Program-made: the position numbers and the translations under genes | Notes under the pieces: model-generated | Databases searched by the model: none | What the model saw: only the letters and a program-made list of their open reading frames with translations | What the model was told of the DNA's origin: nothing | NCBI GenBank assembly: GCA_022706825.1 | Contig: JAKJBU010000008.1 | Span: forward strand, 1 to 39,786 | Length of the DNA: 39,786 nucleotides | Direction of reading: 5' to 3' | From: Bacillota bacterium | GTDB taxonomy: Bacteria; Bacillota; Clostridia; Lutisporales; Lutisporaceae | In this document: one piece after another, positions 17,779 to 25,367 of the stretch | Numbering within the stretch: position 1 is the stretch's first letter | How the letters are laid out: every line of letters begins with the position of its first letter

Positions 17779-17924
17779 AAGAGTACCTCCCCGGTTATTA
17801 TATGTTTTGGCCAAGTTCTATTAAGAGTATTGCCTGGTGCAGGCATATTATACATTTTATAGAAGCGGATATTGCAAAAATGCATAATTAGTAGTAGAAT
17901 AGTTTAAAATATGTATAATACATA

Positions 17925-18150
17925 AAATGCTTTGAAGGGAAAAGCTATAGGTGCGCCATCAAGAGAGCGGGCGGCAGGTGCAAGCCGGCTGGCAGCTTAA
18001 AGCCATCCATCCCGGAGCAGTCTGCGAGGAGCAGTACCGGTACAGCCGTTAAACATATGAGAGAGCAGTGAAATTGGTTACTGCTAATTAGGGTGGCAAC
18101 GCGGAAAGCCTTTCGTCCCTTATCATGGGGAAGGAAGGCTTTTATATTTT
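17925..18150 (+). promoter_or_regulatory. T-box riboswitch (serine) of serS
   Basis: The T-box AGGGTGGCAACGCGG is at 18090-18104. The terminator stem AAAGCCTT (from 18105) pairs with AAGGCTTT (to about 18142), followed by T-rich sequence. The UGGC bulge would pair with GCCA, that is tRNA-Ser with G at the discriminator. TCC at 18006-18008 is the likely serine specifier by alignment with the proS leader (inference). A TATAAT at 17914-17919 is a plausible -10; no good -35 is seen. Confidence 0.9.
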
Positions 18151-18176
18151 CTAATCAAGAAAAGGAGGAAAACACT

Positions 18177-19451
18177 ATGCTGGATATCAGAGCAATCAGA
18201 TCCAATCCTGAGGAGGTAAAAAGAAAGCTCGCAAGAAGAGGACAGGAGTTCAGGATTGATGAGGTTCTGAAGCTTGATGAACAAAGAAGACAGGTTATTT
18301 ATGAGGTAGAAGAGCTTAAAAGCAGAAAAAACAAAGTTTCCGAAGAGGTTGCAAAGCTTAAGAGAGCGAAGCAGGATGCCGAGGCTGTAGTTTTGGAAAT
18401 GAGGCAGGTATCTGAAAAGATAAAGGAAATGGATGAGAGGGTAAGAAATCTGGATGAGGAGATAACGGGCATTCTCCTGACCATACCCAATACCCCTTAT
18501 GACGGCATACCTGACGGCACCTCCGATGCGGATAATGTGGAAATCCGGAAGCAGGGAGAACCGACTAAGTTTGAATATGAGCCAAAGGCTCATTGGGATA
18601 TCGGCGTCGATCTCAACATACTGGACTTTGAAACCGCAGGAAAGGTGACGGGAGCAAGGTTCACCTTTTACAGAGGGCTTGGAGCAAAGCTGGAGAGAGC
18701 ATTGATAAACTTCATGCTGGATACTCACACCGAAAACGGCTATACGGAAATATTCCCTCCTTTTATGGTTCACAGGAGAAGCATGACGGGAACAGGCCAG
18801 CTGCCGAAGTTTGAAGAGGATGCCTTTAAGGTTCAGAATACGGAATATTTCCTTGTACCCACTGCAGAAGTACCTGTTACCAATATGTACAGGGAGCAGA
18901 TTTTAGACGGCAGCATGCTGCCTATAAGGCATACGGCATATACCGCCTGCTTCAGGGCTGAAGCGGGTTCGGCAGGAAGGGATACAAGAGGACTTATAAG
19001 ACAGCATCAGTTCAACAAGGTTGAGCTTGTGAAATTTACAAATCCTGAAAATTCTTATGAAGAACTGGAGAAGCTGACTGAGGATGCGGAAAGGATATTG
19101 AAGCTCTTAAAGCTTCCTTACAGGGTGGTTTGCCTGTGTGCCGGAGATTTAGGCTTTTCTTCTGCAAAGACCTATGATTTGGAGGTTTGGATGCCGAGCT
19201 ACGGAAGGTATGTAGAAATATCCTCCTGCAGCAATTTTGAAGATTTCCAGGCAAGAAGGGCAGATATTAAATTCAGGCCCGAACCCAAGGAAAAACCCAG
19301 ATTTGTTCATACTCTCAACGGCTCAGGCTTGGCTGTGGGAAGAACAGTAGCGGCCATACTTGAAAACTTCCAGCAGGGTGACGGAAGCGTTATAATACCT
19401 GAGGTTTTGAGGCCTTATATGGGAGGTCTGGACAAAATAACAAAGGCATAA
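18177..19451 (+). CDS. serS: seryl-tRNA synthetase
   Basis: 424 residues from ATG 18177 behind AAAGGAGG; in-frame extension into the T-box is not coding. It charges all tRNA-Ser species (and tRNA-Sec if present). The N-terminal coiled-coil arm (about 28-105) binds the long variable arm of tRNA-Ser. Class II motif 2 is [15 protein letters not shown] and motif 3 is [16 protein letters not shown]. Normal length. Two tRNA-Ser genes lie about 1.5 kb downstream. Confidence 0.96.
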   Translation: MLDIRAIRSNPEEVKRKLARRGQEFRIDEVLKLDEQRRQVIYEVEELKSRKNKVSEEVAKLKRAKQDAEAVVLEMRQVSEKIKEMDERVRNLDEEITGILLTIPNTPYDGIPDGTSDADNVEIRKQGEPTKFEYEPKAHWDIGVDLNILDFETAGKVTGARFTFYRGLGAKLERALINFMLDTHTENGYTEIFPPFMVHRRSMTGTGQLPKFEEDAFKVQNTEYFLVPTAEVPVTNMYREQILDGSMLPIRHTAYTACFRAEAGSAGRDTRGLIRQHQFNKVELVKFTNPENSYEELEKLTEDAERILKLLKLPYRVVCLCAGDLGFSSAKTYDLEVWMPSYGRYVEISSCSNFEDFQARRADIKFRPEPKEKPRFVHTLNGSGLAVGRTVAAILENFQQGDGSVIIPEVLRPYMGGLDKITKA

Positions 19452-19460
19452 GAAATTTTT

Positions 19461-19489
19461 GAAAAGCGTGTCAATTCGACACGTTTTTC
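19461..19489 (+). terminator. intrinsic terminator of serS
   Basis: The stem GAAAAGCGTGTC / GACACGTTTTTC, with one mismatch and a short loop, ends in T residues 10 bases after the stop codon. Confidence 0.82.
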
Positions 19490-19569
19490 ATTGCTCATTG
19501 TAATGCCTGTAAAAATTTGATAAAATTGTAATAGGCATTTGTCAAATATTATGAGGGGGTGATTCAAAA

Positions 19570-20859
19570 ATGTCCGGAAAAGAAGTAAAAAAGCATAAAC
19601 ATTCTACTTTATCAGGGTATATAGTTCAAACACTCCTTATGGTGGCACCGCTTGCCGGAATAGCCGGCACGCTGATGTCCATTTATATCATCAGGCTGGA
19701 AGGACTTCAGCTTAAATTGTCCATGGCTTGCTACCTGTTAGCCGGAATAATGTTAGGTATTATGGCATCCTTCAGGAATTATTCGAAGTTTATAAAGCCG
19801 CTGAATGAAATAAGCAATCTGGCAGATAGCCTTAAGAACAGCAACATAACATACCGGATTGACACGAGCAAAGCAGGAGGGCAGTTAGAAATAATAGAAA
19901 GCCTAAATGAATCGGTATCAAATCTGAGAAGCACAGTTAAAGATGCAATGGAAGTAGGTTCGCAGGTATCTGCAGCCCCTTTGGAAATGAAGAAATCGAT
20001 TCAAATACTGAGCAGTATATCCGAACAGGCAGCAGCTGCGCTTAGTGAGCTTGCCAAGGGTGCTGTTGAGCAAGCAGGTTCAATAGAAGAAATAAGCAAT
20101 TCTATCAGCGGTATAGTAAGCGGATTAAGCAAAATAACTACCGACATGGATGATACGGATAAGCTGGCGGAGAAAGCCATTGATACCATTAAGCTGGGAG
20201 AAAATTCAGTAAATTATCAGGAAGTAAAAATCAATGAGAACAAAGAATTTGTCACAAGCGTGAGCAGTGCCGTTTCGGCACTGGCAGAGAAGTCTAAAGA
20301 AATCGGGGATATATTATTGGTAATCAACGGTATAGCCGAGCAGACAAATATGCTCTCTCTCAATGCAGCCATTGAAGCAGCAAGAGCCGGTGAACAGGGA
20401 AAGGGCTTTGCAGTAGTAGCAAATGAGGTAAGAAAGCTTGCAGAGCAATCCGGAAACTCAGTGCAAAAAATTGAAGAATTAATCAGAGAAGTACAGTCGG
20501 GTATAGAAAAAGCAGTGCAGGAAATGACTAAAGTTGAAAGCATTGCAGATGAACAGCAAAAAGCCATGTCCGCTACGGTAAAATCTTTTACCGGAATATT
20601 TGAAGCAGTGTCGGAAATATCTGCCAATATAAGAGAGGTTAATTCAGAATCAGTAAATATAGCAAAAAATGCCAGGCAAGCAGAAACAGCAATCGGACAG
20701 ATTGTCAAGATATCAGAACAAGCTGCTGCTGCAACCGAACAAGTATCTGCTTCAACTGATGAACAGGCAAATGCGGTTCGAAGCATATTGGAGTCCTCCG
20801 AGAAACTATCCGAGCTTGCAGGAAGGTTAAAAGGGAGTATAAACAATTTCATGGTATAA
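19570..20859 (+). CDS. methyl-accepting chemotaxis protein without an extracellular sensor domain
   Basis: 429 residues, ATG 19570 with GAGGGGGTGAT upstream. Two hydrophobic helices (about 20-42 and 49-67) are separated by only a few residues, so there is no periplasmic ligand domain. A HAMP-like segment (about 70-125) leads into a long signalling coiled coil. The hairpin tip [43 protein letters not shown] is fully canonical, so it should couple to CheW/CheA. It probably senses a cytoplasmic or membrane-state signal. No che genes are in the window. Confidence 0.93.
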   Translation: MSGKEVKKHKHSTLSGYIVQTLLMVAPLAGIAGTLMSIYIIRLEGLQLKLSMACYLLAGIMLGIMASFRNYSKFIKPLNEISNLADSLKNSNITYRIDTSKAGGQLEIIESLNESVSNLRSTVKDAMEVGSQVSAAPLEMKKSIQILSSISEQAAAALSELAKGAVEQAGSIEEISNSISGIVSGLSKITTDMDDTDKLAEKAIDTIKLGENSVNYQEVKINENKEFVTSVSSAVSALAEKSKEIGDILLVINGIAEQTNMLSLNAAIEAARAGEQGKGFAVVANEVRKLAEQSGNSVQKIEELIREVQSGIEKAVQEMTKVESIADEQQKAMSATVKSFTGIFEAVSEISANIREVNSESVNIAKNARQAETAIGQIVKISEQAAAATEQVSASTDEQANAVRSILESSEKLSELAGRLKGSINNFMV

Positions 20860-20952
20860 GAGCATTTAAATAATGAAATGATAATAGAATTGTCTGTACC
20901 AAGTTTATGATGAAGTGTAATAAGCAGACTGTATATCATAATATTTGTTTAT

Positions 20953-20980
20953 TGACACCAAAAATTAATATTGCTATAAT
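20953..20980 (+). promoter_or_regulatory. promoter of the tRNA-Ser(UGA) operon
   Basis: TTGACA (20953-20958), 16-base spacer, TATAAT (20975-20980); start near 20987, 11 bases before the tRNA. Confidence 0.82.
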
Positions 20981-20997
20981 GTATATTGTTCACGTTG

Positions 20998-21087
20998 GGA
21001 GAGATGTTCGAGTGGTTTATGGAGCTGGTCTTGAAAACCAGAGGCGTGTTACAGCGTCCGAGGGTTCGAATCCCTCTCTCTCCTCCA
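20998..21087 (+). tRNA. tRNA-Ser(UGA)
   Basis: Ninety bases including an encoded CCA. The acceptor GGAGAGA pairs perfectly with TCTCTCC, the anticodon loop is CTTGAAA (anticodon TGA), a long variable arm is present, and the T-arm is GAGGG-TTCGAAT-CCCTC. The base before CCA (discriminator, position 21084) is T, whereas the other two tRNA-Ser genes here have G. Its last 23 bases (21065-21087) are repeated twice downstream. No terminator hairpin directly follows, so it may be co-transcribed with tRNA-Ser(GCU). Confidence 0.95.
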
Positions 21088-21200
21088 TTTTAATAATTTA
21101 TCAGACAGAATAGAAAGAGAGGGTGAGAACCCTCAAATAAATGGCCAATAAGGAAATATTAATCAATAATTATCAATGGCCACAGACAATGGAGATTTAC

Positions 21201-21252
21201 GGACAGAGATTGGCAGCCGGCCATCCGGCTTCGAATCCCTCTCTCTCCTCCA
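21201..21252 (+). other. tRNA-acceptor-like minihelix, first copy
   Basis: GGACAGAGA (21201-21209) can pair with the TCTCTCTCC before TCCA at 8 of 9 positions. This encloses the AGCCGG/CCGGCT hairpin and the T-loop sequence TTCGAATCCC. It would be a 52-base tRNA-like fold ending in CCA, but with no anticodon or D-arm. An identical copy is at 21366-21417. Whether it is made or processed is unknown. Confidence 0.45.
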
Positions 21253-21365
21253 TTTTAATAATTTATCAGACAGAATAGAAAGAGAGGGTGAGAACCCTCA
21301 AATAAATGGCCAATAAGGAAATATTAATCAATAATTATCAATGGCCACAGACAATGGAGATTTAC

Positions 21366-21417
21366 GGACAGAGATTGGCAGCCGGCCATCCGGCTTCGAA
21401 TCCCTCTCTCTCCTCCA
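21366..21417 (+). other. tRNA-acceptor-like minihelix, second copy
   Basis: Identical to 21201-21252, as part of the second 165-bp repeat unit. It ends 34 bases before tRNA-Ser(GCU). Confidence 0.45.
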
Positions 21418-21451
21418 TTTTAATTTTATAAAAATTTTTTAAGTAGTCCAA

Positions 21452-21544
21452 GGAGAAGTACTCAAGTTTGGTCGAAGAGGCGCCCCTGCTAAGGGCGTAG
21501 GTCGGGAAACTGGCGCGAGGGTTCGAATCCCTCCTTCTCCGCCA
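21452..21544 (+). tRNA. tRNA-Ser(GCU)
   Basis: Ninety-three bases. The acceptor GGAGAAG pairs with CTTCTCC, anticodon loop CTGCTAA (GCT), long variable arm, T-arm GAGGG-TTCGAAT-CCCTC, discriminator G and encoded CCA. No convincing promoter lies between it and the repeats, so it is probably read from the tRNA-Ser(UGA) promoter. Confidence 0.96.
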
Positions 21545-21554
21545 TAAAGAAATT

Positions 21555-21580
21555 AACTGCCGAAAGGCAGTTTATTTGTT
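21555..21580 (+). terminator. terminator after tRNA-Ser(GCU)
   Basis: AACTGCC-GAAA-GGCAGTT followed by TTATTTGTTT, 10 bases after the tRNA. Confidence 0.85.
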
Positions 21581-21584
21581 TATG

Positions 21585-21724
21585 CAGAAGGAGGGTATGA
21601 GAACCCTCAAAGAAAGGCTGATACCTTCCTATGCAGCTGTAACTCACATGGGCCACAGAAGATCAAGCTTCACAAATAAGTGCGGCTGCCGGCCTCCCGG
21701 CTTCGAATCCCTCCTTCTCCGCCA
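21585..21724 (+). repeat. tRNA-Ser 3'-end module after tRNA-Ser(GCU)
   Basis: It begins with an inverted, imperfect copy of this tRNA's own 3' end (AGAAGGAGGG then GAACCCTC, 21587-21608). It shares GGCCACAGA with the 165-bp units, then GCCGG-CCTC-CCGGC (21688-21701), and ends in a direct copy of the tRNA-Ser(GCU) 3' end (21702-21724, including CCGCCA). Sequence between the conserved blocks differs from the tRNA-Ser(UGA) units, so this is a diverged relative rather than a recent copy. No gene is seen. Confidence 0.8.
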
Positions 21725-21735
21725 TTTTGAATATC

Positions 21736-21766
21736 AACTGCAATAATGCAGTTTTTTTATTTTTTG
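21736..21766 (+). terminator. terminator after the duplicated tRNA 3' end
   Basis: AACTGCA-ATAA-TGCAGTT plus a long T-run. It sits at the same relative position as the terminator behind the real tRNA-Ser(GCU), as if the duplication included it. It could also serve the convergent gene less well. Confidence 0.85.
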
Positions 21767-21791
21767 CCGCATTGATCACAAAAATTAAAGA

Positions 21792-22988
21792 TCAGATCTT
21801 CTTCAATGCCGCATCGAATTCCTCCAGCACGTCGTCAATATTCTCAAGGCCGACGGAGAATCTCAGTAAGCCCATTGAGATACCAACGTTTTTCAGCTCC
21901 TGAGGAGAATACGCACGATGAGAAGTTTTTGCCGGGTAGGAGATGGAGGTGGCAACACCGGCAAGGCTGGGAACAAACTTGATGTTCTTACACTCACGGA
22001 TGAAAGTGCAAGCACCCTTTTCACCGCCGGCAATATCAGCAGACAGCATACCCCCGCAACGGCCGTATGTAAAGGATTCCTGAGTCCGTTTCTTATAGGG
22101 GGAGGAAGCAAGGCCGGGATAGTAGACCCTCTCAATTTTGGAATGCTTTTCAAAGAACTCCGCCACCTTCAAGGCGTTGGCAGAATGGCGCTCCATGCGC
22201 ATGTCCAAAGTGCGCAGGCTCCTGGTCAGCAGCCAAGCGTCGAAGGGCCCCATAATGGCACCGTACAGGGTAAGGAAGTGGTGGATGTGAGCGATGTTCT
22301 CTGCATCAGACATCACGGCGCCGCCAATAATGTCGCTGTGGCCGCCTAAGTACTTCGTCGCGCTGTAAACCGAAATATCTGCGCCCAGTTTCAGCGGCTG
22401 CGCTATGGCGGGAGTTGCAAAGGTATTATCTACTATCAGCTTGCAGCCATGCGAATGCGCAATTTTGGAGATTGAGGGGAGATCCTCCACCGCCATTAAA
22501 GGATTGGAGATAGTCTCGGTGTAAAGAATCTTTGTATTGGAACGAATCAGAGATTCAATATCGTCTTTTTCAAAATCAGCGAAGGTTACCTCGACGCCAA
22601 AACGAGGCAGTTCATTTTTCAGATAATCATATACACCGCCATACAGCACAGGAGATGAAATAATATGATCGCCTGCTTTTACCTGAGAAATAATAGTGGT
22701 GACGATGGCGGCCATACCGGAGGAAAACACTAAGGTGCCGCCGCAGTCTTCCGCCTGGGCCAAAACCTCTTCCACACAGTCAGTGCCGGGGTTCGTCATA
22801 CGGGAATAGACATAACCCTGGGCAGTACCGGCGTACACGGCATCCAGCGAATCCACATCGTCAAAGGAAAATACACTGCTCATGTAGATCGGAATAACCT
22901 TCGGCACTGAGACAGATGCGGCAGTTTTCTTTGCTATTGCATTCTCGCCGGCATGGGTTAGTCGAGTCATCATTCCTTTTCCTTTCAT
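21792..22988 (-). CDS. Cys/Met metabolism PLP-dependent enzyme (methionine gamma-lyase / cystathionine gamma-lyase-like)
   Basis: 398 residues from ATG 22988, with GAGGAGG about 9 bases upstream; ATG 22973 is an alternative. Fold-type I PLP enzyme: the cofactor lysine is in SVYSATKYLGGHSD, with VDNTFATP and the substrate/phosphate motifs YSRMTNPG and SSGMAAI. It would catalyse gamma- or beta-elimination or replacement on sulfur amino acids. The exact reaction cannot be told from sequence; no SAM riboswitch or other met/cys genes are adjacent. Base composition is visibly more GC-rich, with GCG and CTG codons, than the flanking genes. It abuts the tRNA-Ser repeat region, which suggests acquisition by transfer. 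Confidence 0.88.
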   Translation of the reverse strand: MKGKGMMTRLTHAGENAIAKKTAASVSVPKVIPIYMSSVFSFDDVDSLDAVYAGTAQGYVYSRMTNPGTDCVEEVLAQAEDCGGTLVFSSGMAAIVTTIISQVKAGDHIISSPVLYGGVYDYLKNELPRFGVEVTFADFEKDDIESLIRSNTKILYTETISNPLMAVEDLPSISKIAHSHGCKLIVDNTFATPAIAQPLKLGADISVYSATKYLGGHSDIIGGAVMSDAENIAHIHHFLTLYGAIMGPFDAWLLTRSLRTLDMRMERHSANALKVAEFFEKHSKIERVYYPGLASSPYKKRTQESFTYGRCGGMLSADIAGGEKGACTFIRECKNIKFVPSLAGVATSISYPAKTSHRAYSPQELKNVGISMGLLRFSVGLENIDDVLEEFDAALKKI

Positions 22989-23046
22989 AATATTTTTCCT
23001 CCTCATAAATTTACGGCTTTAGGCTTGAATGCCGCCTCATACAATT

Positions 23047-23078
23047 ATTATATCATTTAAATGGCGATTAATTGTCAA
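23047..23078 (-). promoter_or_regulatory. promoter of the PLP enzyme gene
   Basis: On the minus strand TTGACA (23078-23073) is 20 bases from TGATATAAT (ending 23047), an extended -10. The spacing is long, so the extended -10 probably carries most of the strength. Confidence 0.5.
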
Positions 23079-23137
23079 TGACATTACAGCAGCTGCATAC
23101 ATAGAATAAAAATGAAACGAATTAGTAGAATAAACTA

Positions 23138-23146
23138 TGATATAAT
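23138..23146 (+). promoter_or_regulatory. extended -10 promoter of the lipid kinase gene
   Basis: TGATATAAT at 23138-23146, about 20 bases before the ribosome site; no good -35. It is divergent from the PLP-enzyme promoter. Confidence 0.55.
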
Positions 23147-23166
23147 GTGTAAAGTGGGGTGAGAGC

Positions 23167-24045
23167 ATGAAAAAGCTGAAATTCATATATAATCCTTACT
23201 CCGGAGAAGGTGTTTTCAAGGACAGGCTTGATTATCTGATTGAAAGGTTTCAACAAGCCGGGTATATGATGGTTCCTTTTAGAAGCACAAATATCAATAC
23301 ACTTGACAGGGCTTTTTTTGACATACATGAGGATTATGAGGCTGTTTGCATTTCAGGAGGCGACGGTACTTTAAGCACTGTTACAAATATAATGGCGTCA
23401 AGAAAGCTGAAGCTTCCCGTCGGGATATTTCCCTTCGGTACAGCCAACGATTTTGCAACACACCTTAATATACCGGGAGATATTGAAGCCTGCTGTGAAA
23501 TAATAGAAAAGGGCAGGACAAAAAAAGTTGATATAGGAAGGGTCAACAACAGCTACTTTTTAAACGTATGCAGTGCGGGGCTGCTTTCGGATGTTGCCTA
23601 TGAAACGGATACGAATTTGAAAAATGCCCTGGGAAAACTGGCTTATTACATGAAAGGCATAGAGAAGATACCCAGATTTACTCCGTTCAAAATGAGGCTT
23701 CAGTATGGAAGCAATGTAATCGAAGACAACTTTCTGCTGCTCCTCATATTAAACGGCAGATCTGCGGGAGGCTTCAGCAGGCTTGCACCCAATGCGGTGA
23801 TAGATGACGGGCTGCTGGACGTAATAGCGGTTAAAAACACAAATATAACAAATATACTTGCGTTATTTTTGAAAATATTGAGGGGAGAGCATATAGGAGA
23901 CACCAACCTCTATAATTTTCAGGCCGACAGGCTTGCTATTACCTGTGAAGGCGGCTGTGAAACCGATATTGACGGAGAACGGGGGCCGGACTTCCCTTTG
24001 GATATAGAGGTCAAGAAGCATTTTTTGAAGGTATTTGTACCTTAA
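23167..24045 (+). CDS. YegS/DagK-type lipid kinase
   Basis: 292 residues, ATG 23167 behind GGGGTGAGAG. The N-terminal NADK-like fold has YNPYSGEG and the nucleotide-binding SGGDGTLSTVTN (~residue 58), followed by GIFPFGTANDFATHL, all typical of the diacylglycerol kinase catalytic family. Conserved downstream segments are the acidic metal-site region near the end (DIDGERGPDFPLDIEV). It would phosphorylate diacylglycerol or a related lipid at the membrane face. Length is normal. Convergent with the GNAT gene across a repeat-rich gap. Confidence 0.9.
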   Translation: MKKLKFIYNPYSGEGVFKDRLDYLIERFQQAGYMMVPFRSTNINTLDRAFFDIHEDYEAVCISGGDGTLSTVTNIMASRKLKLPVGIFPFGTANDFATHLNIPGDIEACCEIIEKGRTKKVDIGRVNNSYFLNVCSAGLLSDVAYETDTNLKNALGKLAYYMKGIEKIPRFTPFKMRLQYGSNVIEDNFLLLLILNGRSAGGFSRLAPNAVIDDGLLDVIAVKNTNITNILALFLKILRGEHIGDTNLYNFQADRLAITCEGGCETDIDGERGPDFPLDIEVKKHFLKVFVP

Positions 24046-24318
24046 ATAATGCGAAGCATTCTTCAGGTACGGGGTACGGGGTACGAGGTTTCGGGATATA
24101 GGACAGGACTTTGAAGTCTTGGTAACACTGAAGACACGAAAAATCACTAAATGCACGGCGGGATAAATATTTCGATACATAAATAGTTGTCGATAATGAT
24201 GAAAGTATCGAAGTATCCTGATGTAGCTATATAATATATTATAGTTACCGTGTAATCGCGTAGCGATTCCGTGAAATATCGTGTTTTTGGTGTTACCCGT
24301 TACCTATGTCGCATTATT
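24045..24318. repeat. intergenic inverted-repeat element (MITE-like)
   Basis: The left end AATAATGCGA (24045-24054) is the reverse complement of the right end TCGCATTATT (24309-24318). Just inside, GGTACGGGGTAC faces the complement of GGTAACGGGTAAC. Internal stems include TTCGATAC/GTATCGAA (around 24170-24215) and AATCGC/GCGATT (around 24253-24270), plus three TACGGGG-like direct repeats near 24067. The right end reaches into the last codons of the GNAT gene. No coding potential. Confidence 0.5.
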
Positions 24319-25171
24319 CTTCGTATGTGTAATACAGATAATCGCAGGTTGAAGGGTCCATCATACCGAATCCTGCAGCATTGAGGGCCTCAATCAGTTC
24401 CGTATCTGCCGGCATAACCGAGACCAGAGGCGGAACGGGGCATTTGCCCGCAAGGGTCAGTAAATAGTAATTCATAAAGGTATTTATACCCTCAAAGCTT
24501 TCATCAAACACTATGAAATGAGGTTCTCCTTTAAATTTGAAAAGCCCTTTATGACCGTTTATTGATACGAAGCAATTCTCTTTCAGCAGTTCTTCATACA
24601 GCTCAGGAGTGGGTTCCTGAAAGTAGAACACAAAAGGCAGAATGCCGTCTCTTCTTTTAAGATATGGCAGATTCGCAAACTCGTCATAGGAAGGCTTCCA
24701 GCTTTCTGCGGCAAAGTCTCCTATGCTCAATGAATTATCTGCATCGCTGTATTCCTTCCAAATGAATTTATATTCCTGTTTCAGTTTGAAACCGAGTTTT
24801 GTCATTAAACTGATGCTTTCAACCGAGAGAGCACTGGTGGAAAATGCTATTTTATTTATTCTCCCGCTTCCAAGATCCTCCAAGGCCTTATTAAAGGTCC
24901 TGACAGCCAGTTCCTTTCCTATGCCGCGCCCCCGGTAATCCTTATGGGTTCTCAACCCTTCAAGCCAGCCGCTGCCGTCGTAAAGCACAGAATATTTGTC
25001 TGTTCCTATTACCTTGTTGGCATCAGTATCAATGGCACCCAGAAACAAGCCCTTATCATCAACCCATTTATGGAAAATCTCAGGGAGATAATCGGTTCCA
25101 TCCCAGATATCCTTACAGATATCCAATATATCATCATAATCTTCATGAGCAAGCTTTCTGTATTCTATCAT
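24314..25171 (-). CDS. GNAT family N-acetyltransferase
   Basis: 285 residues, ATG 25171 behind AGAAGGGG. The N-terminal ~150 residues form a GNAT domain with the acetyl-CoA-binding motif YRGRGIGKELAVR (~residues 79-91). The C-terminal ~130 residues (from about 155) do not match anything I recognise and may be a second, degenerate acyltransferase-like half. Substrate unknown. The last residues may come from the repeat element that overlaps its stop codon. Confidence 0.85.
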   Translation of the reverse strand: MIEYRKLAHEDYDDILDICKDIWDGTDYLPEIFHKWVDDKGLFLGAIDTDANKVIGTDKYSVLYDGSGWLEGLRTHKDYRGRGIGKELAVRTFNKALEDLGSGRINKIAFSTSALSVESISLMTKLGFKLKQEYKFIWKEYSDADNSLSIGDFAAESWKPSYDEFANLPYLKRRDGILPFVFYFQEPTPELYEELLKENCFVSINGHKGLFKFKGEPHFIVFDESFEGINTFMNYYLLTLAGKCPVPPLVSVMPADTELIEALNAAGFGMMDPSTCDYLYYTYEE

Positions 25172-25367
25172 ACAATTACCCCTTCTATATCGTAATTTTT
25201 TCTATATTTTCCGGCAAAAAGGCTATATACAATTATACTATACGCATATATATCTTTGCACTGATTGCATATATATTTTTGTGAAAAAAATGATAAAATG
25301 GTATTGTATCGGGATTAGTAAAAGCTCAAATATTTACGTATATATATTGTACGAAGGAGGAATGATT

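Larger units (their letters stand above)
21065..21424 (+). repeat. perfect 165-bp tandem duplication carrying tRNA-Ser 3' ends
   Basis: Unit A is 21065-21229, unit B 21230-21394, and a 30-base third start is 21395-21424. A and B are identical by eye. Each unit begins with the tRNA 3' end (TTCGAATCCC through CCA). It then has a hairpin GAGGGT-GAGA-ACCCTC (21119-21134 and 21284-21299) resembling the reverse complement of the tRNA T-arm. Further on are a weak GGCCA/TGGCC stem, the block GGCCACAGA and a hairpin AGCCGG-CCAT-CCGGCT just before the next tRNA 3' end. There is no open reading frame of note. Confidence 0.95.

Noticed and set aside
18093..18176. N-terminal extension of seryl-tRNA synthetase
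   Set aside because: The extra codons translate the T-box and terminator; the ribosome site is directly before ATG 18177.
20907..21113. 68-residue plus-strand frame
   Set aside because: It runs through the tRNA promoter and the whole tRNA-Ser(UGA) gene, with no ribosome site.
21065..21424. CRISPR-like array
   Set aside because: There are only two long identical 165-bp units, no short repeat/spacer pattern and no cas genes.
22989..23166. SAM or other sulfur riboswitch for the PLP enzyme
   Set aside because: The leader is short and shows no SAM riboswitch core; only a promoter and ribosome site are visible.
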